This document shows, one piece after another, positions 45,227-54,088 of a stretch of 64,000 nt of DNA. The notes under the pieces are model-generated. The model worked only from the letters and a program-made list of their open reading frames with translations. It did no database searches and had not been told where the DNA came from. The number at the start of each line of letters is the position of its first letter. Position 1 is the first letter of the stretch. A program made the translations under genes and the position numbers. Source of the DNA: JALZAI01 sp038212215 (lineage in GTDB: Bacteria > Actinomycetota > Actinomycetes > Mycobacteriales > Jatrophihabitantaceae); assembly GCA_038212215.1 (NCBI GenBank), contig JBBQUT010000001.1, positions 248,001 to 312,000 on the forward strand, given 5' to 3'.

Positions 45227-46359
45227 GCGAGGGTTTCGATGTGGTGGCAATCCGGCGCGACCTGCACGCCAACCCGGAACTTGCCTACGCCGAGAAGCGC
45301 ACGACCGGCCTGATCGTCGACTGCTTGCGCGGCTTCGGTCTCGATCCGCAGGTCTTGCCGTCCGGGACGGGCGTGATCTGCGACATCGGCTCCGGCGCCC
45401 TCGCGCCCGTCGCGCTGCGGGCCGACATCGACGCGCTGCCGATCCAGGACGAGAAGGACGTCCCCTACCGCTCGAGCGTCGATGGGGTGTGTCACGGCTG
45501 CGGGCACGACGCGCACACCGCGATCCTGCTGGGGGCGGCCGCAGCGCTCGTCCGGACGGACCTGCCAGGGCGCATCCGGCTGGTGTTCCAGCCCGCTGAA
45601 GAGACCGTGCCCGGCGGCGCGGTGACGGTCGTGGAGTCCGGCGCGATCGAAGGTGTGTCGCAGATCTTCGCGCTGCACTGCGATCCGCGCCTGGACACCG
45701 GGCAGGTGGGCCTGCGGGTCGGCGCGATCACGGCAGCCTGCGACCAGGTCGACGTGGACCTCTCGGGACCGGGCGGGCACACGTCGCGTCCGCAGGTGAC
45801 AGCCGATCTGGTGTACGCGCTCGGCCGCTTGATCACCGATCTGCCCGGATTGCTGTCACGCAAGGTCGACCCCCGCGCCTCGATGTCGCTCGTGTGGGGC
45901 TCGGCCGACGCGGGACGGGCGGCGAACGCGATCCCGACGCACGGCCGGCTGCGGGGCACCCTGCGCGTGCTGGACCGCGCCGCCAGCGAGGCCGCCGAGC
46001 CGCTCGTCCGCGAACTCATCGCGCAAATCCTCGCCCCGACCGGCGTCAGCTCCGCCGTCGAGTACCAGCGCGGGGTGCCGCCGGTCGTCAATCACGCGGG
46101 GGCGGTGGCCGTGCAGCAGGCCGCCGTGCTGGCCGCGCTCGGTGCAGCAGCGCTGGCCGATACCGAACAGAGCATGGGCGGTGAGGATTTCGCTTGGTAT
46201 CTCGAGGCGACGCCCGGCGCGCTCGCGCGGCTAGGCGTGCGTCGTCCGGGCGCCGCGTCCTTCGATCTGCACCAGGGCACGTTCGACATCGACGAGGCGG
46301 CGCTTGCGGTCGGCGTCGAGTACACGGTGGCGCTGGCGCGGCAGGCGCTGCACGGATAG
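45223..46359 (+). CDS. M20-family amidohydrolase
   Basis: A 378-residue dinuclear-metal amidohydrolase. The metal-site motifs are ADIDALPIQDEKDVPYRS (Asp), HGCGHDAHTAILLGAA (His/His/Asp), PAEETVPGG (catalytic Glu pair), and GGEDFAWYL near the C-terminus. A lid domain (residues about 170-290) contains GPGGHTSRP. Typical substrates are N-acyl amino acids, hippurate or IAA conjugates; this one is unknown. ATG 45223 is coupled to pdxH. Confidence 0.93.
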   Translation: MSEGFDVVAIRRDLHANPELAYAEKRTTGLIVDCLRGFGLDPQVLPSGTGVICDIGSGALAPVALRADIDALPIQDEKDVPYRSSVDGVCHGCGHDAHTAILLGAAAALVRTDLPGRIRLVFQPAEETVPGGAVTVVESGAIEGVSQIFALHCDPRLDTGQVGLRVGAITAACDQVDVDLSGPGGHTSRPQVTADLVYALGRLITDLPGLLSRKVDPRASMSLVWGSADAGRAANAIPTHGRLRGTLRVLDRAASEAAEPLVRELIAQILAPTGVSSAVEYQRGVPPVVNHAGAVAVQQAAVLAALGAAALADTEQSMGGEDFAWYLEATPGALARLGVRRPGAASFDLHQGTFDIDEAALAVGVEYTVALARQALHG

Positions 46360-46371
46360 CGAGGCTGCGCG

Positions 46372-46836
46372 CTACTCGCCCAGCGAACGGCACGGTCGGG
46401 CGAGCAACTCGGCGACGTACTCATCGGGCGCACCGGCTGCTTGCGCCGCTTCGGCCATCAGCCCGATCGTGCGCGCGGACGGCAGCCCACCCTCGTAGCC
46501 TTCCATCGCGTACACCCAGGCCAGCACGTCGCCGTCGAGCGTCGAGACGCGCACCTTGAGCTTCTCGTAGAGGCCGGTGTCGGCACCTTCCCAGTAGTCG
46601 AGCATCGCGGCGTCGTGTGGCGACACCTCGAACAGCGCGACGAACACCTGGCTCGCCGCGTCCGGCACGAGCATCGGCAAAGCGCCGTCCCAACCGAGAT
46701 CCTCAGCGCCGAAGGTGAGCCGCCACCCGTTGAGCCAGCCGGTGCCGGCCGCGGGGGAGTGCGGGCAGCGTTCCAGCATCTGCTCCGGATCCATGTTGGA
46801 GCCGTACGCCGCGTAGAGGCCGCTTGAGGTGGACAT
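46372..46836 (-). CDS. gamma-glutamylcyclotransferase-like (AIG2/GGCT) protein
   Basis: A 154-residue protein starting MSTSSGLYAAYGSNMDPEQM; the YGSNM motif lines the active site in this family, and FEVSPHDAAMLDYWEG with GLYEKLKVRV follows. It may form 5-oxoproline from gamma-glutamyl peptides. ATG 46836 gives the family's normal length; the longer frame to 47325 is a shadow of the reductase gene on the other strand. It ends 12 nt from the convergent M20 gene. Confidence 0.85.
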   Translation of the reverse strand: MSTSSGLYAAYGSNMDPEQMLERCPHSPAAGTGWLNGWRLTFGAEDLGWDGALPMLVPDAASQVFVALFEVSPHDAAMLDYWEGADTGLYEKLKVRVSTLDGDVLAWVYAMEGYEGGLPSARTIGLMAEAAQAAGAPDEYVAELLARPCRSLGE

Positions 46837-46953
46837 CGCAGGCAGAGTACCGAGGTGGGCGCTCGCGCCGCACGCTTGCTCCCCGCAGTGACCGGTTTGA
46901 GCCGCGAACCCGCGCGGTACGGGGCGGAAGCTGCGGCGCGCGACAATGGTCCG

Positions 46954-48357
46954 GTGACCAAGATCGTGATCGTCGGCGGTGGCCCGGCCGGATATGAAGC
47001 GGCTCTCGTCGCCGCGCAGCACGGGGCCGAGGTCACCGTCATCGACCGCGACGGCATCGGCGGTTCCTGCGTGCTGACCGACTGCGTGCCGTCCAAAACA
47101 TTGATCGCGACCAGCGATCGGGTCACCGCGTTCCGGGACGCCCCGCGGGTCGGTGTCGGGGTGGCGTCTGATGACGTCGCCGTCGACTTGAAGGCGGTCA
47201 ATGCCCGCATCAAGGCGCTGGCCCAGCAGCAATCCGACGACATTCGCACCCGGCTGCTGAATGAGGGCGTCACCGTAGTAGCGGGCGCGGGTCGCTTCGC
47301 GGCCGAGCAGCCGGGTCGCCGGCACCGGGTGGACGTGCTCGACGCCGAAGGCGGCCAGCTCGATGCCGTGGAGTCCGACGTCGTGCTGCTCGCGACCGGC
47401 GCGACACCGCGCGTGCTGGACACCGCCGTGCCCGACGGTGAGCGCATCCTGTCCTGGCGCCAGGTGTATGAGTTGAGCGAGCTACCCGAACACCTTGTCG
47501 TCATCGGTTCCGGCGTGACTGGCGCCGAGTTCGCCAGCGGTTACAGCGAATTGGGCGTCGCGGTCACCCTGGTCTCCAGCCGCGACCGGGTGCTTCCCGG
47601 CGAGGATCCCGATGCTGCGGCGGTCATCGAGGACGTCTTCACCTCACGCGGTGGCACCCTCGCCCGCAATGCCCGCGCCACCAGCGTCACGCGTTCGGCC
47701 GACGGTGTCGTCGTCGCGTTGGCGGACGGGCGGACGGTCGAGGGGTCGCACGCGCTGATGTGCGTCGGGTCGGTGCCGAACACGTCCGGACTCGGGCTTG
47801 AGCACGTGGGCGTGGCTCTCAACGACAACGGCTACCTGCGCGTCGACCGGGTGTCGCGCACGTCCGTCGGGACGATCTATGCGGCCGGCGACTGCACCGG
47901 CGTGCTGCTGCTCGCCTCGGTCGCCGGCATGCAGGGTCGGATCGCGATGTGGCACGCGCTCGGTGAGGCGGTGGCCCCGCTTCGGACCAAGACCGTCGCG
48001 GCCAATATCTTCACCCACCCTGAGATCGCGACCGTCGGCATCGGCTACGAGGCGATCACGGCGGGTCACGTTCCCTCGCGCACGGTCACGCTGCCGCTGG
48101 CGACCAATGCGCGGGCGAAGATGCAGGGTTTCCGCGACGGATTCGTGAAGGTGTACTGCCGTCCGGCGACCGGTGTGGTGATCGGCGGCGTCGTCGTCGC
48201 ACCCGGAGCGTCCGAACTGATCTTCCCGCTCGCCCTGGCGGTGCAGCGCAGCCTGACCGTCGGCGATCTGGCGGGAACAATCGGGGTCTACCCGGCGCTG
48301 TCAGGTTCGGTGGCCGAGGCGGCCCGCCGGCTCATGCTGCACGACGATCTGGATTGA
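46954..48357 (+). CDS. flavoprotein pyridine-nucleotide-disulfide oxidoreductase (LpdA-like, NAD(P)H-quinone reductase)
   Basis: A 467-residue two-dinucleotide-binding flavoprotein. The FAD site is IVIVGGGPAGYEAALVAA; the redox cysteines are in GGSCVLTDCVPSK (near residues 42-48), the NAD(P) site in VVIGSGVTGAEFASGY near 180, and FAD-binding TIYAAGDCTG near 310. The C-terminal His-Glu dyad of true lipoamide dehydrogenases is absent (VYPALSGSVAEAARRLM, with Tyr at the usual His position). This matches LpdA-type quinone reductases. GTG 46954 has GACAAT 6 nt upstream. Confidence 0.88.
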   Translation: MTKIVIVGGGPAGYEAALVAAQHGAEVTVIDRDGIGGSCVLTDCVPSKTLIATSDRVTAFRDAPRVGVGVASDDVAVDLKAVNARIKALAQQQSDDIRTRLLNEGVTVVAGAGRFAAEQPGRRHRVDVLDAEGGQLDAVESDVVLLATGATPRVLDTAVPDGERILSWRQVYELSELPEHLVVIGSGVTGAEFASGYSELGVAVTLVSSRDRVLPGEDPDAAAVIEDVFTSRGGTLARNARATSVTRSADGVVVALADGRTVEGSHALMCVGSVPNTSGLGLEHVGVALNDNGYLRVDRVSRTSVGTIYAAGDCTGVLLLASVAGMQGRIAMWHALGEAVAPLRTKTVAANIFTHPEIATVGIGYEAITAGHVPSRTVTLPLATNARAKMQGFRDGFVKVYCRPATGVVIGGVVVAPGASELIFPLALAVQRSLTVGDLAGTIGVYPALSGSVAEAARRLMLHDDLD

Positions 48358-48404
48358 GCCGTCATGAGCGAGCTCGCGAGCGGCCGGAGCGAAGCGGAGG
48401 ACGG

Positions 48405-48764
48405 ATGACGACCCACGGAGACTTCTCACCCGAGGCACGTGAGCGGGCCGGACGCACCGCGCAGGTCGCGCTCGTCTTCGCCGAGCAGGCAGAGGTGATC
48501 GTCGCGGAGCTGCCGCAGGTGCCTGCGGGGCACGTGCTCATTGCGGTCGTCGACGCCAACCACTACTTCGTCGGCACGCACCACGTCGAGCAGTCCGAGC
48601 TCGCTCAGCGGGTGCCCGAACTGGAGCATCCGGACGGCTGGGCGATGGTGTTCTCGCCCGGCACCTCGGTCGCCGACGTGCGCCGGCGCAGCGAGCAGAT
48701 GGCCTCGATCGCTGGGCAACGCGCTGCCGCGATCGACCGCATCCTGGCGCGGCGCCAGGGCTGA
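48405..48764 (+). CDS. hypothetical protein
   Basis: A 119-residue soluble protein, MTTHGDFSPEARERAGRTAQ, then VALVFAEQAEVIVAELPQVP, VVDANHYFVGTHHVEQ, and a C-terminal helix QRAAAIDRILARRQG. GGAGG lies 5 nt before ATG 48405. The sequence before it (48364-48402) resembles the short AGCGAAGCGGAGG motif at other starts. I do not recognise a domain. It follows the reductase in the same direction with a 47-nt gap. Confidence 0.7.
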   Translation: MTTHGDFSPEARERAGRTAQVALVFAEQAEVIVAELPQVPAGHVLIAVVDANHYFVGTHHVEQSELAQRVPELEHPDGWAMVFSPGTSVADVRRRSEQMASIAGQRAAAIDRILARRQG

Positions 48765-48802
48765 GGGTTGCGCGCGTCGGCGGTGCGCGACGTGGCGCGC
48801 AG

Positions 48803-48853
48803 CTTGATCATTGGCCGTTGTGCAGCGCTCAGCCGCTGCAGGAGGGTCAACGA
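48803..48853 (-). repeat. dispersed hairpin repeat, copy B
   Basis: Read on the minus strand it is nearly the same as copy A (34867-34917), with the same flank CAACGGCCAATGATCAAG and stem GCAGCG-GCTGAG-CGCTGC. It lies in a convergent gap, 38 nt after the hypothetical gene's stop and 38 nt from the carboxylase stop. Confidence 0.65.
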
Positions 48854-48891
48854 CGAGCACGGACCGACGGCTTTCCCGGCGCCCGCCGCCC

Positions 48892-50649
48892 TCAGTCGGT
48901 GATGTCGCAGATCACCGAACCGGAGGTGACGACCGCGCCGACCTCGGCGGTGAGCTTGCTGACCGTCCCCGCCTTGTGCGCGTTGAGCGGTTGCTCCATC
49001 TTCATCGCTTCGAGCACCACGATCGTCTGGCCGACTTCGACCGCGTCGCCGTCGGACACCGCGACCTTCACGATCGTGCCCTGCATCGGCGCGGTCAGCG
49101 AGTCGCCCGACGCTGCGGCGCCGGACTTGCGCCCCCCGGAGCGTTTGGGGGCGGACCTCGTCGCGCTACCGCCGCTGGCGCCGAAGCCTGCGGGCAGCGA
49201 CACCTCCAACCGCTTGCCGCCGACCTCGACAACAATCGTTTCCCGCGCGGGTGCGGCGCCGTCGGCGTCCCCAACAGCCACGAATGGCGGGATCCGGTTG
49301 TCGAACTCGGTCTCGATCCATTGCGTGAAAACGGTGAACGGCTGGTACGGGTCCTGCGGCGCGAACGCGGTGTCACGCACGACCGCACGGTGGAATGGCA
49401 GCGCGGTGGCCATGCCTTCGACGACGTATTCGTCCAGCGCTCGGCGGGCCCGCTCGAGCGCCTCGACCCGCGACTCGCCGTACACGATCAGCTTGGCCAG
49501 CAGCGAGTCGAACGCTCCGCCGATGACGGACTTCCCCTCGATGCCGGAGTCGACGCGCACGCCGGGCCCGCCCGGTTCGCGGTAATCGGTGACCGTTCCC
49601 GGCGCGGGAAGGAAGTGCCGTCCCGGATCTTCGCCGTTGATGCGGAACTCGAACGCGTGCCCGCGCGGCACCGGATCCTCGCTGAAGCGCAGTTTCTCGC
49701 CTTCGGCAATGCGAAATTGCTCGCGGACGAGGTCGATTCCGCTGGTCTCCTCGGTGACCGGGTGCTCGACCTGCAAGCGGGTGTTCACCTCCAGGAAGCT
49801 GATGATGCCGTCGGCACTGACCAGGTATTCGACCGTGCCCGCGCCGTAATAGTTCGCCTCGCGACAGATCGCTTTCGCCGATTCGTGAATCGTCGCCCGC
49901 TGCTCGTCGGACAAGAACGGCGCGGGTGCCTCCTCGACGAGTTTCTGGTTGCGCCGCTGCAGCGAACAGTCGCGTGTGCCGACGACGATCACGTTGCCGT
50001 GCTGGTCGGCGAGCACCTGCGCCTCGACGTGGCGCGAGCGGTCGAGGTAGCGCTCCACGAAGCATTCGCCACGTCCGAACGCAGACACCGCCTCGCGGAC
50101 GGCGCTGTCGAACAGGTCCGCAATCTCCTCCCGCTTGCGCGCGATCTTCAGCCCGCGACCGCCGCCGCCGAACGCTGCCTTGATCGCGATCGGCAGGCCG
50201 TGCTCGTCGGCGAACGCGGTTACCTCCTCCGCTCCGGCGACCGGCTCCTGGGTGCCCGGGACGAGCGGCGCACCCGCCGCCAGTGCGATGTGCCGCGCGG
50301 TCACCTTGTCGCCGAGATCGCGAATCGCCTGCGGGGACGGGCCGATCCAGGTCAATCCGGCGTCGAGCACCGCCTGCGCGAAGTCGGCGTTCTCGGACAG
50401 GAAGCCATAGCCGGGGTGTATGGCGTCGGCGCCGGAGCGCCGCGCGGCGTCGATGATCTTGTCAATGACCAGGTACGAATCGCCCGGCGTGCTGCCACCG
50501 AGCGCGAACGCTTCGTCAGCCACCCGCACGTGCAGGGCATCGCGGTCGGGATCGGCGTAGACCGCCACCGAGGCGTATCCGGCGTCCTTGCATGCGCGCA
50601 CGACGCGCACCGCGATCTCGCCACGGTTCGCGATGAGCACCTTCTGCAC
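48892..50649 (-). CDS. acyl-CoA carboxylase biotinylated alpha subunit (biotin carboxylase + BCCP)
   Basis: A 585-residue fusion. The biotin carboxylase half (residues 1-450) shows VLIANRGEIAVRVVRACKDAG, AAFGGGGRGLKIAR (ATP grasp) and EVNTRLQVEHPVTEE; the C-terminal carrier holds the biotin-acceptor lysine (Lys550) in EAMKMEQPLN. GAGGAG precedes GTG 50649. It lies downstream of the MerR-type regulator on the same strand and faces away from an acyl-CoA dehydrogenase and a carboxyltransferase. I infer a methylcrotonyl-CoA-type carboxylase for leucine breakdown. The alpha subunit may also serve the propionyl-CoA carboxylase. Confidence 0.95.
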   Translation of the reverse strand: MQKVLIANRGEIAVRVVRACKDAGYASVAVYADPDRDALHVRVADEAFALGGSTPGDSYLVIDKIIDAARRSGADAIHPGYGFLSENADFAQAVLDAGLTWIGPSPQAIRDLGDKVTARHIALAAGAPLVPGTQEPVAGAEEVTAFADEHGLPIAIKAAFGGGGRGLKIARKREEIADLFDSAVREAVSAFGRGECFVERYLDRSRHVEAQVLADQHGNVIVVGTRDCSLQRRNQKLVEEAPAPFLSDEQRATIHESAKAICREANYYGAGTVEYLVSADGIISFLEVNTRLQVEHPVTEETSGIDLVREQFRIAEGEKLRFSEDPVPRGHAFEFRINGEDPGRHFLPAPGTVTDYREPGGPGVRVDSGIEGKSVIGGAFDSLLAKLIVYGESRVEALERARRALDEYVVEGMATALPFHRAVVRDTAFAPQDPYQPFTVFTQWIETEFDNRIPPFVAVGDADGAAPARETIVVEVGGKRLEVSLPAGFGASGGSATRSAPKRSGGRKSGAAASGDSLTAPMQGTIVKVAVSDGDAVEVGQTIVVLEAMKMEQPLNAHKAGTVSKLTAEVGAVVTSGSVICDITD

Positions 50650-50702
50650 GGCGAACTCCTCTTCGATACGACGGTTTGGCCGCAGATTACTCGCCGGACG
50701 GT

Positions 50703-51158
50703 TCAGCTGAGTTCGGCAAGGCGCTCGCGGCACCGGCCCGCGACCTCGGAGACCTCGCCTAGCGTGCGGCGAAGGTCCGCCTGGCGGGCCCGCAGGTCGA
50801 TGCTGATCTCGTCCAGTCGGGCGAGCAGTGTCTCCAGTTGCCGCCGTTCGGATGACGCTGCGCCGTCGTACATGTCGACGATCTCTCGGCATTCGCCGAG
50901 TGTCATGCCGAAGCGGCGCCCGCGCAGGATCAGCCGTAGCCGTGCATGATCGCGCTGCCCGTAGACACGCTGCCCATGGCCGCGACCCTGCGTGCGCTTG
51001 CTTTCCAACCGCTGCTCTTGGCCGCCGCTGCTGCCGAGCCGCTCCGGGCTGAGCAGGCCCTCGGCCTCGTAGAAGCGCAGCGTGCGGGTGGTGACGCCGA
51101 GCTCGTCCGCGAGCTCGCGCACCGTCCAGGTACGCCCCTCTTCCGCCGTCCGCGTCAT
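50703..51158 (-). CDS. MerR-family regulator (LiuR-like)
   Basis: A 151-residue MerR protein. The helix-turn-helix TWTVRELADELGVTTRTLRF and YEAEGLLSPERLG are followed by RVYGQRDHARLRLILRGRRF, GMTLGECREIVDMYDG and a C-terminal coiled coil. LiuR-type regulators control branched-chain amino-acid degradation, and the locus contains such genes and a matching operator at 51173-51194. ATG 51158 was taken; the longer frame from 51194 would overlap the operator. It is 53 nt ahead of the carboxylase alpha gene. Confidence 0.88.
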   Translation of the reverse strand: MTRTAEEGRTWTVRELADELGVTTRTLRFYEAEGLLSPERLGSSGGQEQRLESKRTQGRGHGQRVYGQRDHARLRLILRGRRFGMTLGECREIVDMYDGAASSERRQLETLLARLDEISIDLRARQADLRRTLGEVSEVAGRCRERLAELS

Positions 51159-51172
51159 CCCGCTATCCTTGC

Positions 51173-51194
51173 TTGACGTTAACGTAAACGTCAA
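51173..51194. promoter_or_regulatory. LiuR/MerR operator in the divergent gap
   Basis: TTGACGTT-N6-AACGTCAA is a perfect 8-bp inverted repeat centred between the regulator and the acyl-CoA dehydrogenase (51159-51214). It agrees with what I recall of LiuR sites (ACGT-rich palindromes). AGGAG for the dehydrogenase follows directly. Confidence 0.8.
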
Positions 51195-51214
51195 GAGGAG
51201 CCAGGAGGCCGCGC

Positions 51215-52393
51215 ATGAGTTTCGAGCTGTCCGCCGAGCATGAGTCCTTCCGCAAGGTCGTGCGCGACTTCGCCGAGCACGAGGTCGGCCCGCACGTGGC
51301 GCAGTGGGATCGCGACCATCACCTGCCGCTCGACGTCGTGCACGCGATGGGTGACTTGGGCCTGTTCGGGCTGGTGGTACCCGAGGAGTTCGGCGGCTCT
51401 GCGTTCTCGACCGGCTCCAACGAGGGCGGCGGTGATTTCACCTCGCTGTGCGTCGCGATCGAAGAGCTCGGCCGCGTCGACCAGTCGATCGGCATCACCC
51501 TGGAAGCGGGTGTGGGGCTAGGCATCAACCCGATCCTGAGCTTCGGCACCCAGGAGCAGAAGGAAAAGTGGCTGCCTGACCTCGTCGCCGGGCGAACGCT
51601 CGCGGCATTCGGCCTGACCGAGCCCGAAGCAGGCTCCGACGCCGGCGCAACCAAGACCCGCGCCGTCCTTGACGGCGGCGAGTGGACGCTCAACGGCGCG
51701 AAGTCGTTCATCACCAACTCAGGCACCGACATCACGTCCGTCGTGACCGTCACCGCCCGCACCGGCGAGGGCGAGATCTCGACGATCATGGTGCCGGCCG
51801 GCACGCCCGGATTCGTCGTGGCGCCCGCTTACGACAAGCTCGGCTGGCACATCTCCGACACGCACGGGCTGAGCTTCGACGACTGCCACGTGCCCGAGGA
51901 CCACCTGCTCGGCGAGCGCGGCCAGGGGTTCCGGCAGTTCCTCGCCGTGCTTGATGACGGACGCATTGCGATCTCGGCGCTGGCGGTCGGACTCGCGCAG
52001 GGCTGCCTGGATCTCTCGGTCCGCTACGCCAAGGATCGGCACACTTTTGGCTCGCCCATCGGATCGAGGCAGGCCGTCGCATTCTCGCTCAGCGACCTCG
52101 CGGTATCGGTCGAGGCGGCGCGACTGCTCACCTACAAGGCTGCCGCATTGAAGGACGCCGGCCGTCCGGCCAAAGAGGTCAAGCAGGCCGCCGCGATCGC
52201 CAAGCTCTATTCCACCGAGGCAGCCGTCACCGCGACCCGCACCGCCACGCAGGTTTTCGGCGGCAACGGTTTCATGGAAGAGTTTCCAGTGGCGCGCTTC
52301 TACCGGGATGCGAAAATCCTCGAGATCGGCGAAGGGACGTCCGAAGTGCAGCGCATGGTCATCGCCCGCGGTCTCGGGCTGCCCGTCACATGA
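51215..52393 (+). CDS. acyl-CoA dehydrogenase (isovaleryl-type by context)
   Basis: A 392-residue FAD flavoprotein, starting MSFELSAEHESFRKVVRDFA. AFGLTEPEAGSDAGATKTRA contains the FAD/substrate segment, and the C-terminal EIGEGTSEVQRMVIARGLGL follows the family. The place beside MerR/LiuR, a carboxyltransferase and an epsilon subunit points to isovaleryl-CoA dehydrogenase (FadE19/LiuA-like) in leucine degradation. AGGAGG lies 8 nt before ATG 51215. Confidence 0.92.
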   Translation: MSFELSAEHESFRKVVRDFAEHEVGPHVAQWDRDHHLPLDVVHAMGDLGLFGLVVPEEFGGSAFSTGSNEGGGDFTSLCVAIEELGRVDQSIGITLEAGVGLGINPILSFGTQEQKEKWLPDLVAGRTLAAFGLTEPEAGSDAGATKTRAVLDGGEWTLNGAKSFITNSGTDITSVVTVTARTGEGEISTIMVPAGTPGFVVAPAYDKLGWHISDTHGLSFDDCHVPEDHLLGERGQGFRQFLAVLDDGRIAISALAVGLAQGCLDLSVRYAKDRHTFGSPIGSRQAVAFSLSDLAVSVEAARLLTYKAAALKDAGRPAKEVKQAAAIAKLYSTEAAVTATRTATQVFGGNGFMEEFPVARFYRDAKILEIGEGTSEVQRMVIARGLGLPVT

Positions 52394-52406
52394 GCGAGGC
52401 TCAAGA

Positions 52407-53930
52407 GTGACAGACGACAAGCACTTCCGGGCGGCACGCGAGGCCACCTTGGCGCCGCCGGCGAAGGCGGCCGCGAAGTTGGCGTCGCAGCACAAGCTCT
52501 ACGTGCGCGACCGCATCGCATTGCTTGTCGACGCGGGCAGTTTCGTCGAAGACGGTCAGCTCGCGAACGCGCTGGCCGTGGGCCTGCCCGCTGATGGTGT
52601 CGTCACCGGTCAGGGCCATGTCGACGGCCGTCCGGTGCTGGTGGTAGCCAATGACCCTACGGTGAAAGCAGGTTCGTGGGGAGCGCGGACGGTCGAGAAG
52701 ATCATTCGGGTCACTGAGCGCGCGCTGACAGAGGAACTGCCGATATTCTGGCTGATCGACTCCGCGGGCGGCCGGATCACCGACCAGGTGGCACTGTTCC
52801 CCGGTCGTCGCGGTGCCGGACGGATCTTTCACAACCAGGTTGCACTGTCAGGCAAGGTGCCGCAGATTTGTTGCCTGTTCGGGCCGTCCGCTGCCGGTGG
52901 CGCCTACATTCCTTCGTTCTGTGACTTTGTGGTGATGGTCGAGGGCAATGCCTCGATGTATCTCGGCTCGCCGCGGATGGCTGAAATGGTGGTCGGCGAA
53001 AAGGTGTCGCTGGAGGAAATGGGCGGCGCGCGGATGCACGCGACTATCAGCGGCTGCGGCGACAACCTCGCCGTCGATGACGAGGATGCACTCGAACAGG
53101 CCCGGCTGTTCTTCTCCTACCTGCCGACGTGCTGGCGCGAGCAACCACCCGACGTGAGCGCCGAAGCTCCTGCGCGAGAGCTTGCCGACAATGCCGTGCC
53201 TGCCGACGAATCCGTCCCGTTCGACGTGCACGAGATCATCGACGGCCTGGTCGACAGCGATTCGTTCTTCGAGATCAAACCGCTCTTCGCAGCGGAGGTC
53301 GTCGTCGGTTTCGGCCGCATCGACGGGCGTCCGGTTGGCGTAGTAGCGAACAATTCCGCGGTCCGTGGCGGGGTATTGTTCGTCGATTCCGCCGACAAGA
53401 GCGCACATTTCATCTGGCTGTGCGACGCGTTCAATGTTCCGCTGCTCTATCTTGCCGACGTTCCCGGGTTCATGATCGGCTCCGAGGTCGAGCGGCAGGG
53501 CATCATCCGGCACGGCGCAAAGATGATCACCGCCGTGTCCGAGGCGACTGTCGCGCAGTTGTCGGTGATTTTGCGCAAAGCCTATGGCGCCGGGCTTTAC
53601 GCGATGGACGGTCCGGGCTTCATGCCAGACGCCTGCATCGCGCTGCCGACCGCGAAGATCGCGATCATGGGGCCGCAGGCGGCGGTCAACGCCGTCTACG
53701 CAAACAAGATCGCCGAAATCGATGATCCCGGCGAACGCGATGCCTTCGTCGCCGACAAGCGCGCTGAGTACGAGCAGGACGTCGATCTGATGCGCCTTGC
53801 CGCCGAGATGGTGCTTGACGCCGTCATCGAACCCAGCGAGTTGCGCGGCGAACTGGCGCGGCGTTTTGCCGCCCTCGTCGGCAAAGAGCGCCACGTGCCG
53901 GACAAGCGCCACGGCGTTCCGCCGGTATGA
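52407..53930 (+). CDS. acyl-CoA carboxylase carboxyltransferase beta subunit (methylcrotonyl-CoA type)
   Basis: A 507-residue carboxyltransferase of the AccD family. It has LIDSAGGRITDQVALFPG and CLFGPSAAGGAYIPSFCDF for the N-terminal half, and DVPGFMIGSEVERQGIIRHG and AIMGPQAAVNAVYANKI for the C-terminal half. VFVDSADKSAHFIWLCDAFN binds acyl-CoA. GTG 52407 is the start, 13 nt after the dehydrogenase stop. The pairing with a LiuR-type regulator and isovaleryl-type dehydrogenase favours methylcrotonyl-CoA carboxylase. The stop overlaps a small epsilon-like gene (ATGA). Confidence 0.9.
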   Translation: MTDDKHFRAAREATLAPPAKAAAKLASQHKLYVRDRIALLVDAGSFVEDGQLANALAVGLPADGVVTGQGHVDGRPVLVVANDPTVKAGSWGARTVEKIIRVTERALTEELPIFWLIDSAGGRITDQVALFPGRRGAGRIFHNQVALSGKVPQICCLFGPSAAGGAYIPSFCDFVVMVEGNASMYLGSPRMAEMVVGEKVSLEEMGGARMHATISGCGDNLAVDDEDALEQARLFFSYLPTCWREQPPDVSAEAPARELADNAVPADESVPFDVHEIIDGLVDSDSFFEIKPLFAAEVVVGFGRIDGRPVGVVANNSAVRGGVLFVDSADKSAHFIWLCDAFNVPLLYLADVPGFMIGSEVERQGIIRHGAKMITAVSEATVAQLSVILRKAYGAGLYAMDGPGFMPDACIALPTAKIAIMGPQAAVNAVYANKIAEIDDPGERDAFVADKRAEYEQDVDLMRLAAEMVLDAVIEPSELRGELARRFAALVGKERHVPDKRHGVPPV

Positions 53931-54088
53931 CAACGGACCCGGTCCGGGTGCGCGGGCAGGCCACCCGCGAGGAGGTCGCTGCCGTGCTGGCCGCCCTGGC
54001 GCGCCCAGCGGACGCGCCCAGTGCCTACGAGCGCTGGCGCCGGCAACGCCTCGCGGCGATCCGCCGCACCACTCACCGCGCGGGATAA
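53927..54088 (+). CDS. acyl-CoA carboxylase epsilon subunit-like peptide
   Basis: A 53-residue peptide: MTTDPVRVRGQATREEVAAV, then LAALARPADAPSAYERWRRQ and a basic end. The VRVRGQATREEVAAVLAAL segment matches the AccE-type pattern (GxxTxEExAA). ATG 53927 overlaps the carboxyltransferase stop (ATGA), so it is co-translated. Its last 16 nt overlap the stop of maf from the other strand. A second, longer epsilon subunit is at 60897-61094, suggesting one per carboxylase. Confidence 0.72.
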   Translation: MTTDPVRVRGQATREEVAAVLAALARPADAPSAYERWRRQRLAAIRRTTHRAG

